Origin: Syntrophus sp. PtaU1.Bin005 | GTDB lineage: Bacteria > Desulfobacterota > Syntrophia > Syntrophales > Syntrophaceae | Reading direction: 5' to 3' | Assembly: GCA_002067745.1 (NCBI GenBank) | Contig: MVRU01000003.1 | Coordinates: forward strand, 30,222-94,221 | DNA: 64,000 nt | Shown: piece after piece, positions 49,638-59,654 of the stretch | How positions within the stretch are numbered: position 1 is the stretch's first letter | Layout: each line of letters opens with the position of its first letter | The notes under the pieces: model-generated | The model's input: the letters and a program-made list of their open reading frames with translations, nothing else | The model's database searches: none | What the model was told of the DNA's origin: nothing | Translations under genes and position numbers: made by a program

Positions 49638-50826
49638 GCAAAACCATTACCGCCAGTTCCGTATACTTCGATTGAATGACACAGGACACCTTGATCTCGG
49701 AGGTACTGATCATCATGATGTTGATCCCCTCCTGTGCCAGGGCGGAGAACATCTTTGCAGCAACGCCTGAATGGCTGATCATTCCCACGCCGATGATGGA
49801 CACCTTGGCTACCTGATCGTCCACTTCCACACTGGCGGCGCCGACCTCCCTGGCCGCCTCTTCGATCAGGCGCTTCGTTTCCTTGACATCTTTTCTCGAT
49901 ACCGTAAAGGTGAGATCCGTGTATCCTTCCAGGCTCGCATTCTGAATGATCATATCGACAACAATATTGTGCTCGCTAAGGGGTGTAAACAGCCGCGACG
50001 CGACACCCGCCTTGTCGGGAACGCGGATAACCGTGATCTTCGCCTGATCCCGGTCATACGTTACCCCCGATACGACTTCCCTCTCCATCTCCTTATCCTC
50101 CTTTGTCACCAGTGTTCCCACATCATCCTTGAACGAAGATTTAACATACACAGGCACATCATACTTCTTTGCCAACTCCACCGACCGCGGCTGCAGCACC
50201 TTGGCCCCTGCCCTTGCCATCTCCAGCATCTCGTCATAGGAGATCCTCGTCAGCAGTCTCGCATTGCTGCAGATGCCGGGGTCCGTTGTGTATACCCCGT
50301 CGACATCCGTGTAGATTTCACACACATCGGCTTGAAGGGCCGCCGCAAGCGCCACGGCGCTCGTGTCGGATCCGCCTCGTCCCAGTGTCGTGATGTTATT
50401 GTCCTTATCGACGCCTTGAAATCCCGCTACGACGGCAATGACCCCTTTCTCCAGCTCACGGCGCAATGCGGCGTCTTCGACGCTGAGGATTCTCGCCTGA
50501 GTGTGAGCCTGATCCGTCATGATCCTGACCTGAAATCCCAGGAAGGATCGGGCGGGATAGCCCATCCCCTTTAAAACCATGGCCAGCAGGGAAACCGTCA
50601 CCTGCTCCCCCGTGGAGATCAGGGTGTCGTACTCCCGGATGTCATAATCTTCCGCAGCCTGCTGAGCCAGTTCGATCAAACGGTTCGTTTCGCCGGCCAT
50701 GGCCGAAAGGACAACGACGACCTGGTTGCCTGCCTGCCGTTCCTTAATGACCCTTCTGGCCACGTTTTCAATCTTCTCCAGGTTGGCAACAGAGGTACCG
50801 CCATATTTCTGAACAACGAGCGCCAT
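49606..50826 (-). CDS. lysC: Aspartate kinase
   Basis: 406 aa. KYGGTSVAN begins the kinase domain, with [12 protein letters not shown] and [14 protein letters not shown] downstream. Two ACT domains follow ([17 protein letters not shown] and [19 protein letters not shown]), so it is feedback-regulated, probably by lysine and/or threonine. First step to lysine, threonine and methionine. It begins three bases after tsaE. Confidence 0.96.
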   Translation of the reverse strand: MALVVQKYGGTSVANLEKIENVARRVIKERQAGNQVVVVLSAMAGETNRLIELAQQAAEDYDIREYDTLISTGEQVTVSLLAMVLKGMGYPARSFLGFQVRIMTDQAHTQARILSVEDAALRRELEKGVIAVVAGFQGVDKDNNITTLGRGGSDTSAVALAAALQADVCEIYTDVDGVYTTDPGICSNARLLTRISYDEMLEMARAGAKVLQPRSVELAKKYDVPVYVKSSFKDDVGTLVTKEDKEMEREVVSGVTYDRDQAKITVIRVPDKAGVASRLFTPLSEHNIVVDMIIQNASLEGYTDLTFTVSRKDVKETKRLIEEAAREVGAASVEVDDQVAKVSIIGVGMISHSGVAAKMFSALAQEGINIMMISTSEIKVSCVIQSKYTELAVMVLHDAFGLEKTP

Positions 50827-50829
50827 AAA

Positions 50830-51303
50830 TTAAAATCCTCCCCCAGTCAGAGCTGATGCAATTTCCGCCAAGCGCTTTTCCGGTGCGGAAATTTCTATTC
50901 TGCGCAAATGCTCATCCACAAATGCGAAACAAATTGTGATTGCGGTTTCCGGAACAATATCCGCTATTTTTTCCGCCCACTCGATCACGGACACTCCCTT
51001 TCCATAAAAATAATCCTCATAGCCCATCTCTTCCAGGTCCTTTGACCCTGAAAGACGGTAGACATCGAGATGATACAGGACGTGGCGTCCCGGATATTCA
51101 TTGATGAGGGTAAACGTAGGGCTTGCAACGGCATAGGATTTCGGCACACCCAAGCCCCGGGCGATACCCTGTGTAAGGCACGTCTTTCCGGCTCCCAGGT
51201 CCCCGATCAGGGCCACAATATCTCCCGATACGAGGCATCGGCCGATGATTTCTCCGATCAGGAGCGTTTCCTCATTGCTGCGAGAAAGGATGCACTTCTT
51301 CAT
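50830..51303 (-). CDS. tsaE: TsaE, tRNA threonylcarbamoyladenosine ATPase
   Basis: 157 aa from MKKCILSRSNEET, with GAGGAG five bases upstream. An alternative ATG at 51369 forms an ATGA overlap with acpS but adds a non-conserved charged leader. Walker A is GDLGAGKTCLTQ and the family motif SPTFTLINEY and HLDVYRL follow. It drives the TsaBDE complex that makes t6A37 in tRNAs. Between acpS and lysC in a tight operon. Confidence 0.92.
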   Translation of the reverse strand: MKKCILSRSNEETLLIGEIIGRCLVSGDIVALIGDLGAGKTCLTQGIARGLGVPKSYAVASPTFTLINEYPGRHVLYHLDVYRLSGSKDLEEMGYEDYFYGKGVSVIEWAEKIADIVPETAITICFAFVDEHLRRIEISAPEKRLAEIASALTGGGF

Positions 51304-51365
51304 GACCGCTCCTCGATACTCCCCCCGGTGATCCGGCGATTCCTTTTCATTGCCATTCCGGTAGC

Positions 51366-51743
51366 TCATTTCTCCAGGATGACAATGGCACAGGCCTGCA
51401 TGCGGCCATGCGAAAGGCTGACATGGGTGGTCGTGACGCCGCGTTCACTGAGGATGGCCCTTGCCGCTCCGTAAAGATTCATAACAGGCCTTCCCTGGCT
51501 GTCGTTCTGCACCTCGATGTCCTTCAACCTGATTCCCATGCCCAGGCCGAGGCCCAGAGATTTCAGAAAGCTTTCCTTTGCCGCAAACCGGGCTGCAAAA
51601 TGAACGGCCGGCACGGCCCTTTTCATGCAGTAGCTTATTTCCTGTGGAGAATAAACCTTTTCCAGAAATCGTCTGTCCCATTTCTCGATGATCGTTTTCA
51701 GCCGATCAATATCGACCAGATCAATTCCCGTTCCATGAATCAT
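51366..51743 (-). CDS. acpS: Holo-[acyl-carrier-protein] synthase
   Basis: 125 aa. GTGIDLVDIDRLK is the N-terminal signature with the metal-binding aspartate; FAARFAAKESFLKSLG carries the metal-binding glutamate and the catalytic region. It transfers 4'-phosphopantetheine from CoA to ACP. 47 bp after folP. Confidence 0.95.
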   Translation of the reverse strand: MIHGTGIDLVDIDRLKTIIEKWDRRFLEKVYSPQEISYCMKRAVPAVHFAARFAAKESFLKSLGLGLGMGIRLKDIEVQNDSQGRPVMNLYGAARAILSERGVTTTHVSLSHGRMQACAIVILEK

Positions 51744-51790
51744 CCTGAAGGCCTTTCTTGTCTCCTTAGAAAATACCGGGGGTTGAAATG

Positions 51791-53038
51791 CTACGCAGAG
51801 AGCAGGGCATCCGTCATGGCGGCCACTTTTTTCATCGCAGGGACATCATGCACCCGGACGATGTGGGCCCCGTTCATAATGGCTGCGGCTACGGCGGCAG
51901 CCGTTCCCTCAAGCCGCTGCTGCGGATCGGAAAGGAACTCCGGGCCGCCTGACCCAAGGGCAACAAAGCGCTTTTTTGAGGGCCCGACGAGAATCGGCCG
52001 CCCCAGGGCTCGGAACTCACGCAGGTGCTTTAGAAGCTTGAGAGAATCCGCAGGGGTTTTTCCAAATCCCAATCCCGGATCAATGATCATCTGCTCTTTT
52101 CTGAGCCCTTCGGAAACCGCCTGGTCAATGCGCTCCTCCAGGTAGGCGAAAACATCTCCCTGTACGGAACGGTATGTCAGGTCGCCGAGCTGCATATCCT
52201 TCGGCTTCCCACGCATGTGCATAAGGACGATGGCCGCCCCCGAATCCCTCACCGCTTCACTCATGGCTTCATCAAACGTCATTGCGCTGATGTCGTTGAT
52301 GATTTCCGCTCCCGCCGCCAGGGCTTCCCGGGCGATTTCGGATTTCGTTGTGTCAATGGATATGGGGATGTCGATTTCCTGCGCCAGTTTTTTGATTACC
52401 GGCAGAATCCGCTCCGCCTCTTCCTTCAGCGAAATCGCCTCCGCACCCGGTCTCGACGATTCCCCTCCGATATCCAGGATGTCCGCCCCCGCCTCTGCCA
52501 GTTGAACCCCATGCGCGACAGCCAGATCATGGGGAAGGTATTTTCCCCCATCGGAAAATGAATCGGGGGTCACGTTGAGAATACCCATGATGTGGGTCTT
52601 TCCACCGAAAACCAGTTCCCGTTTTGCCGTTTTCAGGGAAATCCACTCCAGGGCCTCCCGGGCCAGAAGATCCTTCAGGCGCCCGGATATCGCCCGCAGT
52701 CCGAAAGGCTGGCAGGAGATCTTCTCCGCAAGGCGTCTCAGCTGCTTTTCCGTTCCCATGAGGATGGCATCGGTCCGTTCAACGGCACAGGATACGGACT
52801 GTCGCGACACGGCCGCATCTCCGCCTACGGAAAGCATCTCCTGCTTGAGAATATTGGCAACCTTGCACTCCAGCCCCTCAATGAGGATATTGAGATGCCT
52901 CATTTTAGGAAGCATGGCGTCGATCCCGTAGGGATCGACGCCCATGCTCTGCATAAGCGCTGCAAGCTCTGACGGCGAGAAGCCGGAAAGGGATCTCAGG
53001 GGATGGCGGAACCGTTTTGCTTCTTGAGCTTTGCCCAT
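51791..53038 (-). CDS. folP: Dihydropteroate synthase with N-terminal extension
   Basis: 415 aa, against about 280 in E. coli. The core begins near residue 148 with IMGILNVTPDSFSDGGK; GGESSRPGA, ISIDTTKSEIA, INDISA, DPGLGFGKT and SKKRFV follow, so all pterin and pABA loops are present. The first 145 residues (FSPSELAALMQSMGVDPYGI...) form a separate domain not found in E. coli FolP; its role is unknown to me. Condenses pterin pyrophosphate with p-aminobenzoate. 57 bp after ftsH, a conserved pairing. Confidence 0.93.
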   Translation of the reverse strand: MGKAQEAKRFRHPLRSLSGFSPSELAALMQSMGVDPYGIDAMLPKMRHLNILIEGLECKVANILKQEMLSVGGDAAVSRQSVSCAVERTDAILMGTEKQLRRLAEKISCQPFGLRAISGRLKDLLAREALEWISLKTAKRELVFGGKTHIMGILNVTPDSFSDGGKYLPHDLAVAHGVQLAEAGADILDIGGESSRPGAEAISLKEEAERILPVIKKLAQEIDIPISIDTTKSEIAREALAAGAEIINDISAMTFDEAMSEAVRDSGAAIVLMHMRGKPKDMQLGDLTYRSVQGDVFAYLEERIDQAVSEGLRKEQMIIDPGLGFGKTPADSLKLLKHLREFRALGRPILVGPSKKRFVALGSGGPEFLSDPQQRLEGTAAAVAAAIMNGAHIVRVHDVPAMKKVAAMTDALLSA

Positions 53039-53095
53039 TTAGCTTACCCTTGAAACGCCGACTGGAGAGATGAAATGCGGAGGGAACACTGCGAC

Positions 53096-54937
53096 TCAGG
53101 CTTCCCCATCGGCAGGATTGCCCTGTTCTCCTTCCTTCTCGACCCCCGCCGTCGGAATTCCGATGATGGCATCCAACTCGGCGGTGTTCAGAACTTCCTT
53201 TTCCAGCAGCTCACTGGCAAGCCGATTGAGCGTATCCTTGTTATCCAGAAGAATTTTTTTGGCATTTTCATAGCAGCCTGTCACGATGGCGGATATCTCC
53301 TCATCGATCCGCCGTGCTGTTTCTTCGCTGTAATCCTTGTGGGTGGCAAACTCCCGGCCGAGAAAAATCTGCTCTTCTTTTCCCCCGTAACTGAGCGGCC
53401 CGAGGACATCGCTCATGCCCCATTCGCATACCATTTTTCGGGCTATGTGGGTGGCCCGTTCGATGTCGTTGCCGGCACCCGTGGTAAAGTCATTGAGGGT
53501 GAGCTCCTCTGCAGCCCGGCCTGCCAGGAGAATCGTAATGTTCGTCAGGAGAAACTTTTTTGGATAGGTGTGCTTTTCATCGACGGGCAGCTGCTGCGTC
53601 AGACCCAGGGCTCTTCCCCTGGGGATGATGGTCACCTTGTGGATGGGGTCGCTTCCCGGCAGCAATCGGGCGACCAGGGCGTGACCCGCCTCGTGATAGG
53701 CGGTGTTCCGTTTTTCTTCATCGCTGATGACCATGCTTTTCCGCTCGGCGCCCATAAGGATTTTATCCCTTGCGAAATCGAAGTCCGCAAGCTCCACGTT
53801 ATCCTTTCCCAGGCGTGAGGCATGAATAATCGCTTCATTCACCAGGTTTTCTATATCCGCTCCCGACGCCCCCGGCGTTCCCCTGGCGAGAATCGAAAAT
53901 TCCACGTCATCCGCCAGGGTTGTTTTACGGGAATGCACCTGAAAAATCATTTCCCTCCCCTTGACATCGGGAAGGGGGACAACCACCTGCCGGTCGAACC
54001 GACCCGGCCGGAGCAGCGCCGGATCGAGCACGTCGGGACGGTTGGTCGCGGAAACGAGGATGACGCCTTCATTGGATTCAAAGCCGTCCATTTCCACGAG
54101 GAGCTGATTGAGCGTCTGTTCCCGCTCGTCGTGGCCTCCCCCGAGACCGGCACCCCGGTGCCGACCCACAGCATCGATTTCATCAATGAAGATAATGCAC
54201 GGGGCATTCTTTTTGGCCTGGGTGAAGAGATCCCTCACCCGCGAGGCGCCAACCCCGACAAACATCTCGACAAAATCGGACCCGCTGATGCTCAGGAAAG
54301 GCACATCGGCTTCACCGGCGATCGCCTTGGCAAGCAGCGTTTTTCCTGTACCCGGAGGGCCTACCAGAAGCAGACCCTTGGGAATCCGCCCGCCCAGGCG
54401 GGTGAATTTTTTGGGATCCTTGAGAAATTCGATGACCTCCTCCAGTTCCGCCTTGGCTTCATCGATCCCTGCGACATCGGAAAAGGTCACTTTCTTTGTC
54501 TTGTCTGTCATCAGTCGCGCCCGGCTTTTGCCAAAGGCCATGGCCTTTCCGCCACCGGCCTGCATCTGCCGCATAAAGAAGATCCAAACGCCGATGAGCA
54601 GGAGCATGGGAAACCATGACACGAGAACCGTCACAAACCACGGGGATTCATCCTCCGGCTTGGCCGTGATACGCACCCCCTTGGATTTCAGCAGTGGAAT
54701 GAGACTCGGATCATTGGGGGCGTAACTCTTGAATTTTTTTCCGCTTGTCATCTTTCCGGTGATGTTGTCCCCCTGCATGGTCACTTCTGTAATCTGACCT
54801 TTGTCGACATAGGAGATAAAATCGCTGAAAACGATCGTTTCCTCCTGGCCTTTTGGCTGGCTGAAAAGATGGTACACAAGCACAAAGACGAGGCTGATGA
54901 TCAGCCAGAGTGCAATATTTTTCTGCAAAGAATTCAA
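53096..54937 (-). CDS. ftsH: ATP-dependent zinc metalloprotease FtsH
   Basis: 613 aa from a TTG start with AAGGAG eight bases upstream. Two membrane helices (about 9-26 and 100-127) flank a periplasmic domain. The AAA+ module has [26 protein letters not shown] and the second region of homology [19 protein letters not shown]. The zinc motif is HEAGH. It degrades membrane and some soluble proteins. Between tilS and folP. Confidence 0.97.
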   Translation of the reverse strand: MNSLQKNIALWLIISLVFVLVYHLFSQPKGQEETIVFSDFISYVDKGQITEVTMQGDNITGKMTSGKKFKSYAPNDPSLIPLLKSKGVRITAKPEDESPWFVTVLVSWFPMLLLIGVWIFFMRQMQAGGGKAMAFGKSRARLMTDKTKKVTFSDVAGIDEAKAELEEVIEFLKDPKKFTRLGGRIPKGLLLVGPPGTGKTLLAKAIAGEADVPFLSISGSDFVEMFVGVGASRVRDLFTQAKKNAPCIIFIDEIDAVGRHRGAGLGGGHDEREQTLNQLLVEMDGFESNEGVILVSATNRPDVLDPALLRPGRFDRQVVVPLPDVKGREMIFQVHSRKTTLADDVEFSILARGTPGASGADIENLVNEAIIHASRLGKDNVELADFDFARDKILMGAERKSMVISDEEKRNTAYHEAGHALVARLLPGSDPIHKVTIIPRGRALGLTQQLPVDEKHTYPKKFLLTNITILLAGRAAEELTLNDFTTGAGNDIERATHIARKMVCEWGMSDVLGPLSYGGKEEQIFLGREFATHKDYSEETARRIDEEISAIVTGCYENAKKILLDNKDTLNRLASELLEKEVLNTAELDAIIGIPTAGVEKEGEQGNPADGEA

Positions 54938-55046
54938 TAAAGATGCTCCTTTTTATTTCCCAGTGGCTACGTTAGGTTCTTTCCATCAAGCAGATTGTCC
55001 AAGAAATCAAGTTTCCGGCCACAATTACATTAATCCTTTTACAATT

Positions 55047-56477
55047 TCAAATAATTTCTATTTTTGCGATATGCTTCGTATTTTTATCTACCGAAACACG
55101 CTCACTGAGTCGATGCCCCGCAATCCAGACCACGGACTGGCGATCCGCCAGCAGCGGTATGGAATCCCGTCGCCGGCGCGGGATCTTTTCGTCGATGAAA
55201 TAGTTCTTCAATTTCTTTGTTCCCTTCATGCCGGATGGCTGAAAGCGATCCCCCTCCCGTCGATTCCGGATGGTCAGGGGCATCTGCACCCTGTCGAAAT
55301 CCAGGCAGACGGCAAGGCTTCCTTCCCCTGCAGCTTCCCGGTGAGCCTTTTCTACAAAGGCGGTTCTGACGATTCTGCCAAGCTCCTTGATCTCGACACA
55401 ACCTGGAAATTCAATGGGATAACAGAATTGGCCGGGGATCCTCCCCCCCGTGCCCGCCGTCTCTGCCGGCGGGGTGTCTTCCCTTCCGCGCGACAGGATC
55501 AGCCGCCCGTATTCCCTCCTCACCACGGCCTGTCCAGGCAGGTGGACATCGCCGGCTGGCTTCTCCCCCCTGCAGAGATCGATGACCGCCCCGATATGCC
55601 GTGAGGTTATCCGGAACGAGCCGGAGAGCAAATGTTCAAGCAGGCCTTTTACCACTCTGTGCTGAAGCGCTTCGGGTATCCCCGTCAGCCGGGAAATATC
55701 GAGCGCTGCCCCCTCCCCCGCCATCGAATCGGGAATCTGCCAGGTGTCAAGAATCCGGCGAGCCGTCGTCTCCAGGCAGTCATCCTCGCGGCGGACGATC
55801 GAGGCCGTACGGTTCAGGGCATCGACGATCCGGGGATTGTAGTGCGCCTGCAAGAGGGGAATCAGCTGGTGACGGATCCTGTTTCGAAGGAAGACATCCC
55901 GGGTGTTGGAGCTGTCCTCGGAAAAGGGAATACCCTGTGTCAGGAGAAACGTCAGAATCTCTTCCCGGCTGACTTCGATGAGCGGGCGGATAAAGATCCC
56001 GTCCCTAACGGGCAGGATGCCTTTCAACCCCTCCAGGCCGCTGCCCCGGATTAGATTCATCAGGACGGTCTCTGCCTGATCCTCCCGATGATGCCCCAGG
56101 GCAATCCGGGAAGCGCCGACCCTTTCCCCCAGCGCCGAAAAGAAGGAATAGCGCTCCTCCCTCCCAAGATCCTCCAGGGAGCGCCTCCGGCGCCCCCTTT
56201 GTCGAAGCTCCGTGAGGTTTACCCTTTTGACGGCGCAGGAAATCCCCCTTTCCCCACACAACCGGCAGACCAGCCTCTCTTCGGCATCCGATTCCGCCCC
56301 CCTCAGTCCATGGTTGAGATGGGCTGCAGTCAACGTCAGGCCGTACTCTGGTGCAAGAAGCGCAAGAACCTGCAGAAGCGAAACGGAATCCGGCCCTCCC
56401 GAAACGGCGACGACCACGTGCTCACCACCCTGCAGCATTCCGAACTTTTGCACGCTGTGCCGGATCTTGTTCAGCAT
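55047..56477 (-). CDS. tilS: tRNA(Ile)-lysidine synthase
   Basis: 476 aa. The PP-loop is VAVSGGPDSVSLLQVL. HLNHGLRG and GHHREDQAETVLMNLIRGSGLEGL are the ATPase-domain signatures, followed by the TilS substrate-binding domain and a C-terminal domain (NRREGDRFQPSGMKGTKKLKN). It converts C34 of tRNA-Ile(CAU) to lysidine. 109 bp before ftsH, a common order. Confidence 0.95.
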   Translation of the reverse strand: MLNKIRHSVQKFGMLQGGEHVVVAVSGGPDSVSLLQVLALLAPEYGLTLTAAHLNHGLRGAESDAEERLVCRLCGERGISCAVKRVNLTELRQRGRRRRSLEDLGREERYSFFSALGERVGASRIALGHHREDQAETVLMNLIRGSGLEGLKGILPVRDGIFIRPLIEVSREEILTFLLTQGIPFSEDSSNTRDVFLRNRIRHQLIPLLQAHYNPRIVDALNRTASIVRREDDCLETTARRILDTWQIPDSMAGEGAALDISRLTGIPEALQHRVVKGLLEHLLSGSFRITSRHIGAVIDLCRGEKPAGDVHLPGQAVVRREYGRLILSRGREDTPPAETAGTGGRIPGQFCYPIEFPGCVEIKELGRIVRTAFVEKAHREAAGEGSLAVCLDFDRVQMPLTIRNRREGDRFQPSGMKGTKKLKNYFIDEKIPRRRRDSIPLLADRQSVVWIAGHRLSERVSVDKNTKHIAKIEII

Positions 56478-56493
56478 CGCCCTCTGCCTCTCC

Positions 56494-57138
56494 TCAACAG
56501 AAGAACGAAATCATCTCAAGCAGGCCTTCACAGACAAAATCGGGCTGCAGGGACAGGAGTTCCTCCCGGTTTCCCAGGCCATTCAAGAAAGCGCAACTGA
56601 TCAGGCCGGCGTTTTTGGCCAGAAGAACATCATTGATCCCGTCACCGACAACGACGGCTTTTTCCCGAGGGATACCGTAGAGATCGAGAAGAGGATCGAC
56701 GAGACGCCTGTCCGGTTTACAATAAGGCCTGCTGTCCGCCCCGATGATCTCGTCGAAATATTCGGTCAGATGGAGGGCGTCCGTGAGTTCCACGGTAAAA
56801 TGATGCCGCTTGTTGGTCATGATGACCTTTTTTTTGTCGGAAAAGTGAGTGAGGACAGCCTCCACTCCCGGATAGGTTGCCGTATGGTCCAGCAGGTGTT
56901 CCGTGTAGTAAAGGTCGAAGATTTTCATCGCCTCATCGAAGTATTCCGGGAAAAAGCGCCCCAGAGAGCGCTCCAGAAGCTTATGAACTCCATCCCCAAC
57001 AAAGCTGATGATTTTCCCGCCGGGAAGTTCGGGCAGCGAAAGTCTCTTCAGCGTGTAATTGACCGCATTCACCAGATCGGTGCCGGAATTGACCAGCGTG
57101 CCGTCAAAATCGAAAATCATCAGCTCTACGGCTTTCAT
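56494..57138 (-). CDS. gph: HAD hydrolase, phosphoglycolate phosphatase-like
   Basis: 214 aa. Motif I FDFDGTLVNSGTDL, motif II in VIMTNKRH, and motif IV VVGDGINDVLLAKNAG. The helical cap resembles Gph. Phosphoglycolate phosphatase is the likely name by family, but the substrate range of this subgroup is wide. It is first in the minus-strand string, 16 bases before tilS. Confidence 0.8.
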   Translation of the reverse strand: MKAVELMIFDFDGTLVNSGTDLVNAVNYTLKRLSLPELPGGKIISFVGDGVHKLLERSLGRFFPEYFDEAMKIFDLYYTEHLLDHTATYPGVEAVLTHFSDKKKVIMTNKRHHFTVELTDALHLTEYFDEIIGADSRPYCKPDRRLVDPLLDLYGIPREKAVVVGDGINDVLLAKNAGLISCAFLNGLGNREELLSLQPDFVCEGLLEMISFFC

Positions 57139-57423
57139 GTTCGTCTAAATCCTTCCTGTTGCAGATGGTTCGAACTATATCCAAATTGCTGCGGAATGAC
57201 AAGGCATGATCCGCCTCTGCCTGACTGCCTGCAGAAACGTCATTTCGGTTGATTTTTTTCTACCCTGTGTTAGAAATACATTCGTTTGGATCCACAACGG
57301 AATGGACTGAGACGAAAGGGGTTGAATGCATGAAAACTCGGATGGCCAAAAACCCATCGATCGGTCTTGCAGATCCTTTTCCGGGGTTTTTTATGGCGAA
57401 CATTTTCTGATTCCTTCAAATTC

Positions 57424-58320
57424 ATGAACGGTTCCATTGAGCAAATAGCGATTATCGGAGCAGGAAAGGTCGGTACGGCCATGGCCTATCTCCTTCAGAA
57501 GGCCGGTTACGGCGTTGCTGCCGTTTCGGATCGGAATCCCTCCGCCCTGGTGGACATTCTCTCCTACACGTCGGCTCAGCCTTGTTCCAGCCCTGAAGAA
57601 GCAGCCCGAAAGGCCGATTTCATCCTGATCACGACCCCTGATGACGAAATTGCCGGAACATGCCGGACCCTGAGCGATTCCGGGGCCATTTTGCCGGGGA
57701 ATAAGGTTGTGCACATGAGCGGCGCCGGGGGGCTCGATCTCTTGGAGTCGGCCCGCCGTTCAGGCGCGCTGGTCGCCAGCATTCATCCAATCCAGTCTTT
57801 TGCAGATATCGGGGGAGCTATTGAGAACCTGCCGGGCAGCGCGTTCGGCGTTACGGCCCAGGAAGAGCTCGTCGGCTGGGCCGAAAAACTGGTAAGGGAT
57901 CTTGGAGGGAAGCCCTTCCTGGTCCGTGAGGCGGACAAGCCCCTGTATCATGCCGCCGCCTGCATGGCGTCCAACTATCTGACGACGCTGCTGCACACCG
58001 TGGAAACCATTTATGCCTCTTTCGGATTGACCCGTGAACAATCCATCGAGGCCTTTTGGCCCCTGGTCCTGGGAACGATCAGGAACATCGAGCGCCAGGG
58101 CACCGTCTCGGCTCTGACCGGTCCCATCGCCCGCGGCGATACGGGTACGGTCCAGAAGCATCTGGACGCCTTTTACCTCAAGCTGCCCCACTTTCTACGC
58201 ATTTACCAGGAGATGGGCGTTCTAACCGTAGAGTTGGGTGTGGAGAAAGGGAGTCTTTCGACTGAACGCGCCGAAGCCCTTAAGAATCTGCTGCGGGGGG
58301 TAGACACCGATCAGATGTAG
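57424..58320 (+). CDS. Rossmann-fold DUF2520 protein
   Basis: 298 aa. The N-terminal NAD(P)-binding motif is IAIIGAGKVGTAMAYLLQKAGYGV. The C-terminal DUF2520 domain is all-helical (LYHAAACMASNYLTTLLHTVETIYASFGL). It resembles ProC-like reductases, function unassigned. The ATG at 57424 lacks a clear Shine-Dalgarno; a TTG frame to 57367 is less likely. It converges with the isomerase gene, with a hairpin terminator between. Confidence 0.82.
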   Translation: MNGSIEQIAIIGAGKVGTAMAYLLQKAGYGVAAVSDRNPSALVDILSYTSAQPCSSPEEAARKADFILITTPDDEIAGTCRTLSDSGAILPGNKVVHMSGAGGLDLLESARRSGALVASIHPIQSFADIGGAIENLPGSAFGVTAQEELVGWAEKLVRDLGGKPFLVREADKPLYHAAACMASNYLTTLLHTVETIYASFGLTREQSIEAFWPLVLGTIRNIERQGTVSALTGPIARGDTGTVQKHLDAFYLKLPHFLRIYQEMGVLTVELGVEKGSLSTERAEALKNLLRGVDTDQM

Positions 58321-58377
58321 AGAGAAGGCGCTAAAATCACCTCATGGGCGATCCGCGGATTGTTCTCGAAACGAAAA

Positions 58378-58411
58378 GGGGCCTCTCATCCAGGAACAGA
58401 TGAGAGGCCCC
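58378..58411 (-). terminator. Terminator between the DUF2520 and isomerase genes
   Basis: GGGGCCTCTCATC pairs perfectly with GATGAGAGGCCCC over an eight-base loop. On the minus strand it is followed by TTTTCGTTT, so it mainly serves the isomerase gene; on the plus strand no T run follows. Confidence 0.85.
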
Positions 58412-58442
58412 CTGCATTTCTCTGTCTATCTGTCTGCGTGCC

Positions 58443-59534
58443 TCAGGAGAGATAGGACACGATCTTTGCTTTTTCCTTGAGGCTCCTGATCATGTTCTTG
58501 AAAACATCCTGCTGTTTCTGCTGCTGAAGATAAGCCGAAATCATCGCCTTGGTCTTTTCGTCAAAGGCGATGGTCTTTGGCGGCCGCACACCCAGGGCCT
58601 GCACTACATGGAATCCATATTCCGTCTCCACAACCGGACCGATCTGATTCTTTTTCAATGCGAAAACCGCGTCTTCAAAGGGCTTTACCATCTGTCCCCG
58701 GGTGACATTACCCAGGTCTCCCCCCTTGCTTTTGCTTGGACAGTCTGAATGACTCCTGGCCAGCTCGGCAAAGTCGGCTCCTGCCGAAATCTGCTTTCTC
58801 AGGCCTTCCGCTTTTGCCTTTTTCTGGGCAAGAAGCGCAGCACTGTCTCCGGGGGCCTTGGCGATCAGAATATGTCTTGCGTGTACGGCCTCAGGCACCT
58901 TGAAGCGATTCTGGTTGTTCTTGTAGAAATCGGAGATTTCCTTCTCCGTTGGCACGGGCAGATTCTTGATCTGCGGGGAAATGAGCTTGTTGATGCGGAT
59001 TCCAAGCTGAATCTCTTCCCGCATTTTTTCCCTGGTCAGATGGTTCTTCTTCATAAGGTCTTCCAGGGTCATATTGGCGGGGAGGGTTGATTTCAGTTTT
59101 TCAATCGCCGAATCGATTTCCTCGTTCGTCGCGGTGATTTTCAGGCGGTTTACCTCATTGTTCAGCAGGGTTTTGACAACAAAATCCTCAACAAGTCCCT
59201 TCTGAATGTTGGCTTTGACCTGGTCGAGCTTTTCAGCCGGTATTTTGTCCTGAATCTCCGACAGTTTGCTGTTCACGTCCGCATCCAGCTGCGCCTTGGT
59301 CATTTTCGCCCCATCCACCTCAATGACGGCCCCACCGGGTCCAAGGGCGACCGATGTATCCTTCGCAGGTTTCGATGGATCGGATGCGTTGGACTTTCCG
59401 GTTGTTTCGTTAAGAGCGGTCTCTTTTTCCCCCTGTTTCTGGCAGGCCGTCAATCCGAAGGCCAGTAAAAAGCTCAGGCAAAGTATTGCTGTTGAAAAAA
59501 TGGCTCGTACTCCCTTGTCCTTTGGTGATGACAT
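58443..59534 (-). CDS. SurA/PrsA-like peptidyl-prolyl isomerase lipoprotein
   Basis: 363 aa. Signal peptide with lipobox LTAC. A SurA-type helical N-terminal domain follows, then one PPIC parvulin domain (VHARHILIA...GGDLGNVTRGQMVKPFEDAVF...VETEYGFHVVQ) and a C-terminal helix. It assists folding of exported proteins, probably on the periplasmic face. Strong promoter (59599-59627) and AAAGGAG ribosome site. Monocistronic with a terminator. Confidence 0.92.
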   Translation of the reverse strand: MSSPKDKGVRAIFSTAILCLSFLLAFGLTACQKQGEKETALNETTGKSNASDPSKPAKDTSVALGPGGAVIEVDGAKMTKAQLDADVNSKLSEIQDKIPAEKLDQVKANIQKGLVEDFVVKTLLNNEVNRLKITATNEEIDSAIEKLKSTLPANMTLEDLMKKNHLTREKMREEIQLGIRINKLISPQIKNLPVPTEKEISDFYKNNQNRFKVPEAVHARHILIAKAPGDSAALLAQKKAKAEGLRKQISAGADFAELARSHSDCPSKSKGGDLGNVTRGQMVKPFEDAVFALKKNQIGPVVETEYGFHVVQALGVRPPKTIAFDEKTKAMISAYLQQQKQQDVFKNMIRSLKEKAKIVSYLS

Positions 59535-59598
59535 ATGATCTCCTTTGAATGTTCATGCATTAATGCTGATAAGACAGATTTTTCAATTAAGTGGGCGA

Positions 59599-59627
59599 AG
59601 TATAGGGAAAGTGCCTGTAAAGGTCAA
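59599..59627 (-). promoter_or_regulatory. Promoter of the isomerase lipoprotein gene
   Basis: TTGACC (59622-59627), a 17-bp spacer and TATACT (59599-59604) on the minus strand, about 65 bases before the start codon. Near consensus. Confidence 0.75.
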
Positions 59628-59654
59628 GAGGTGATTCGAATAAATTTCCGAAGA

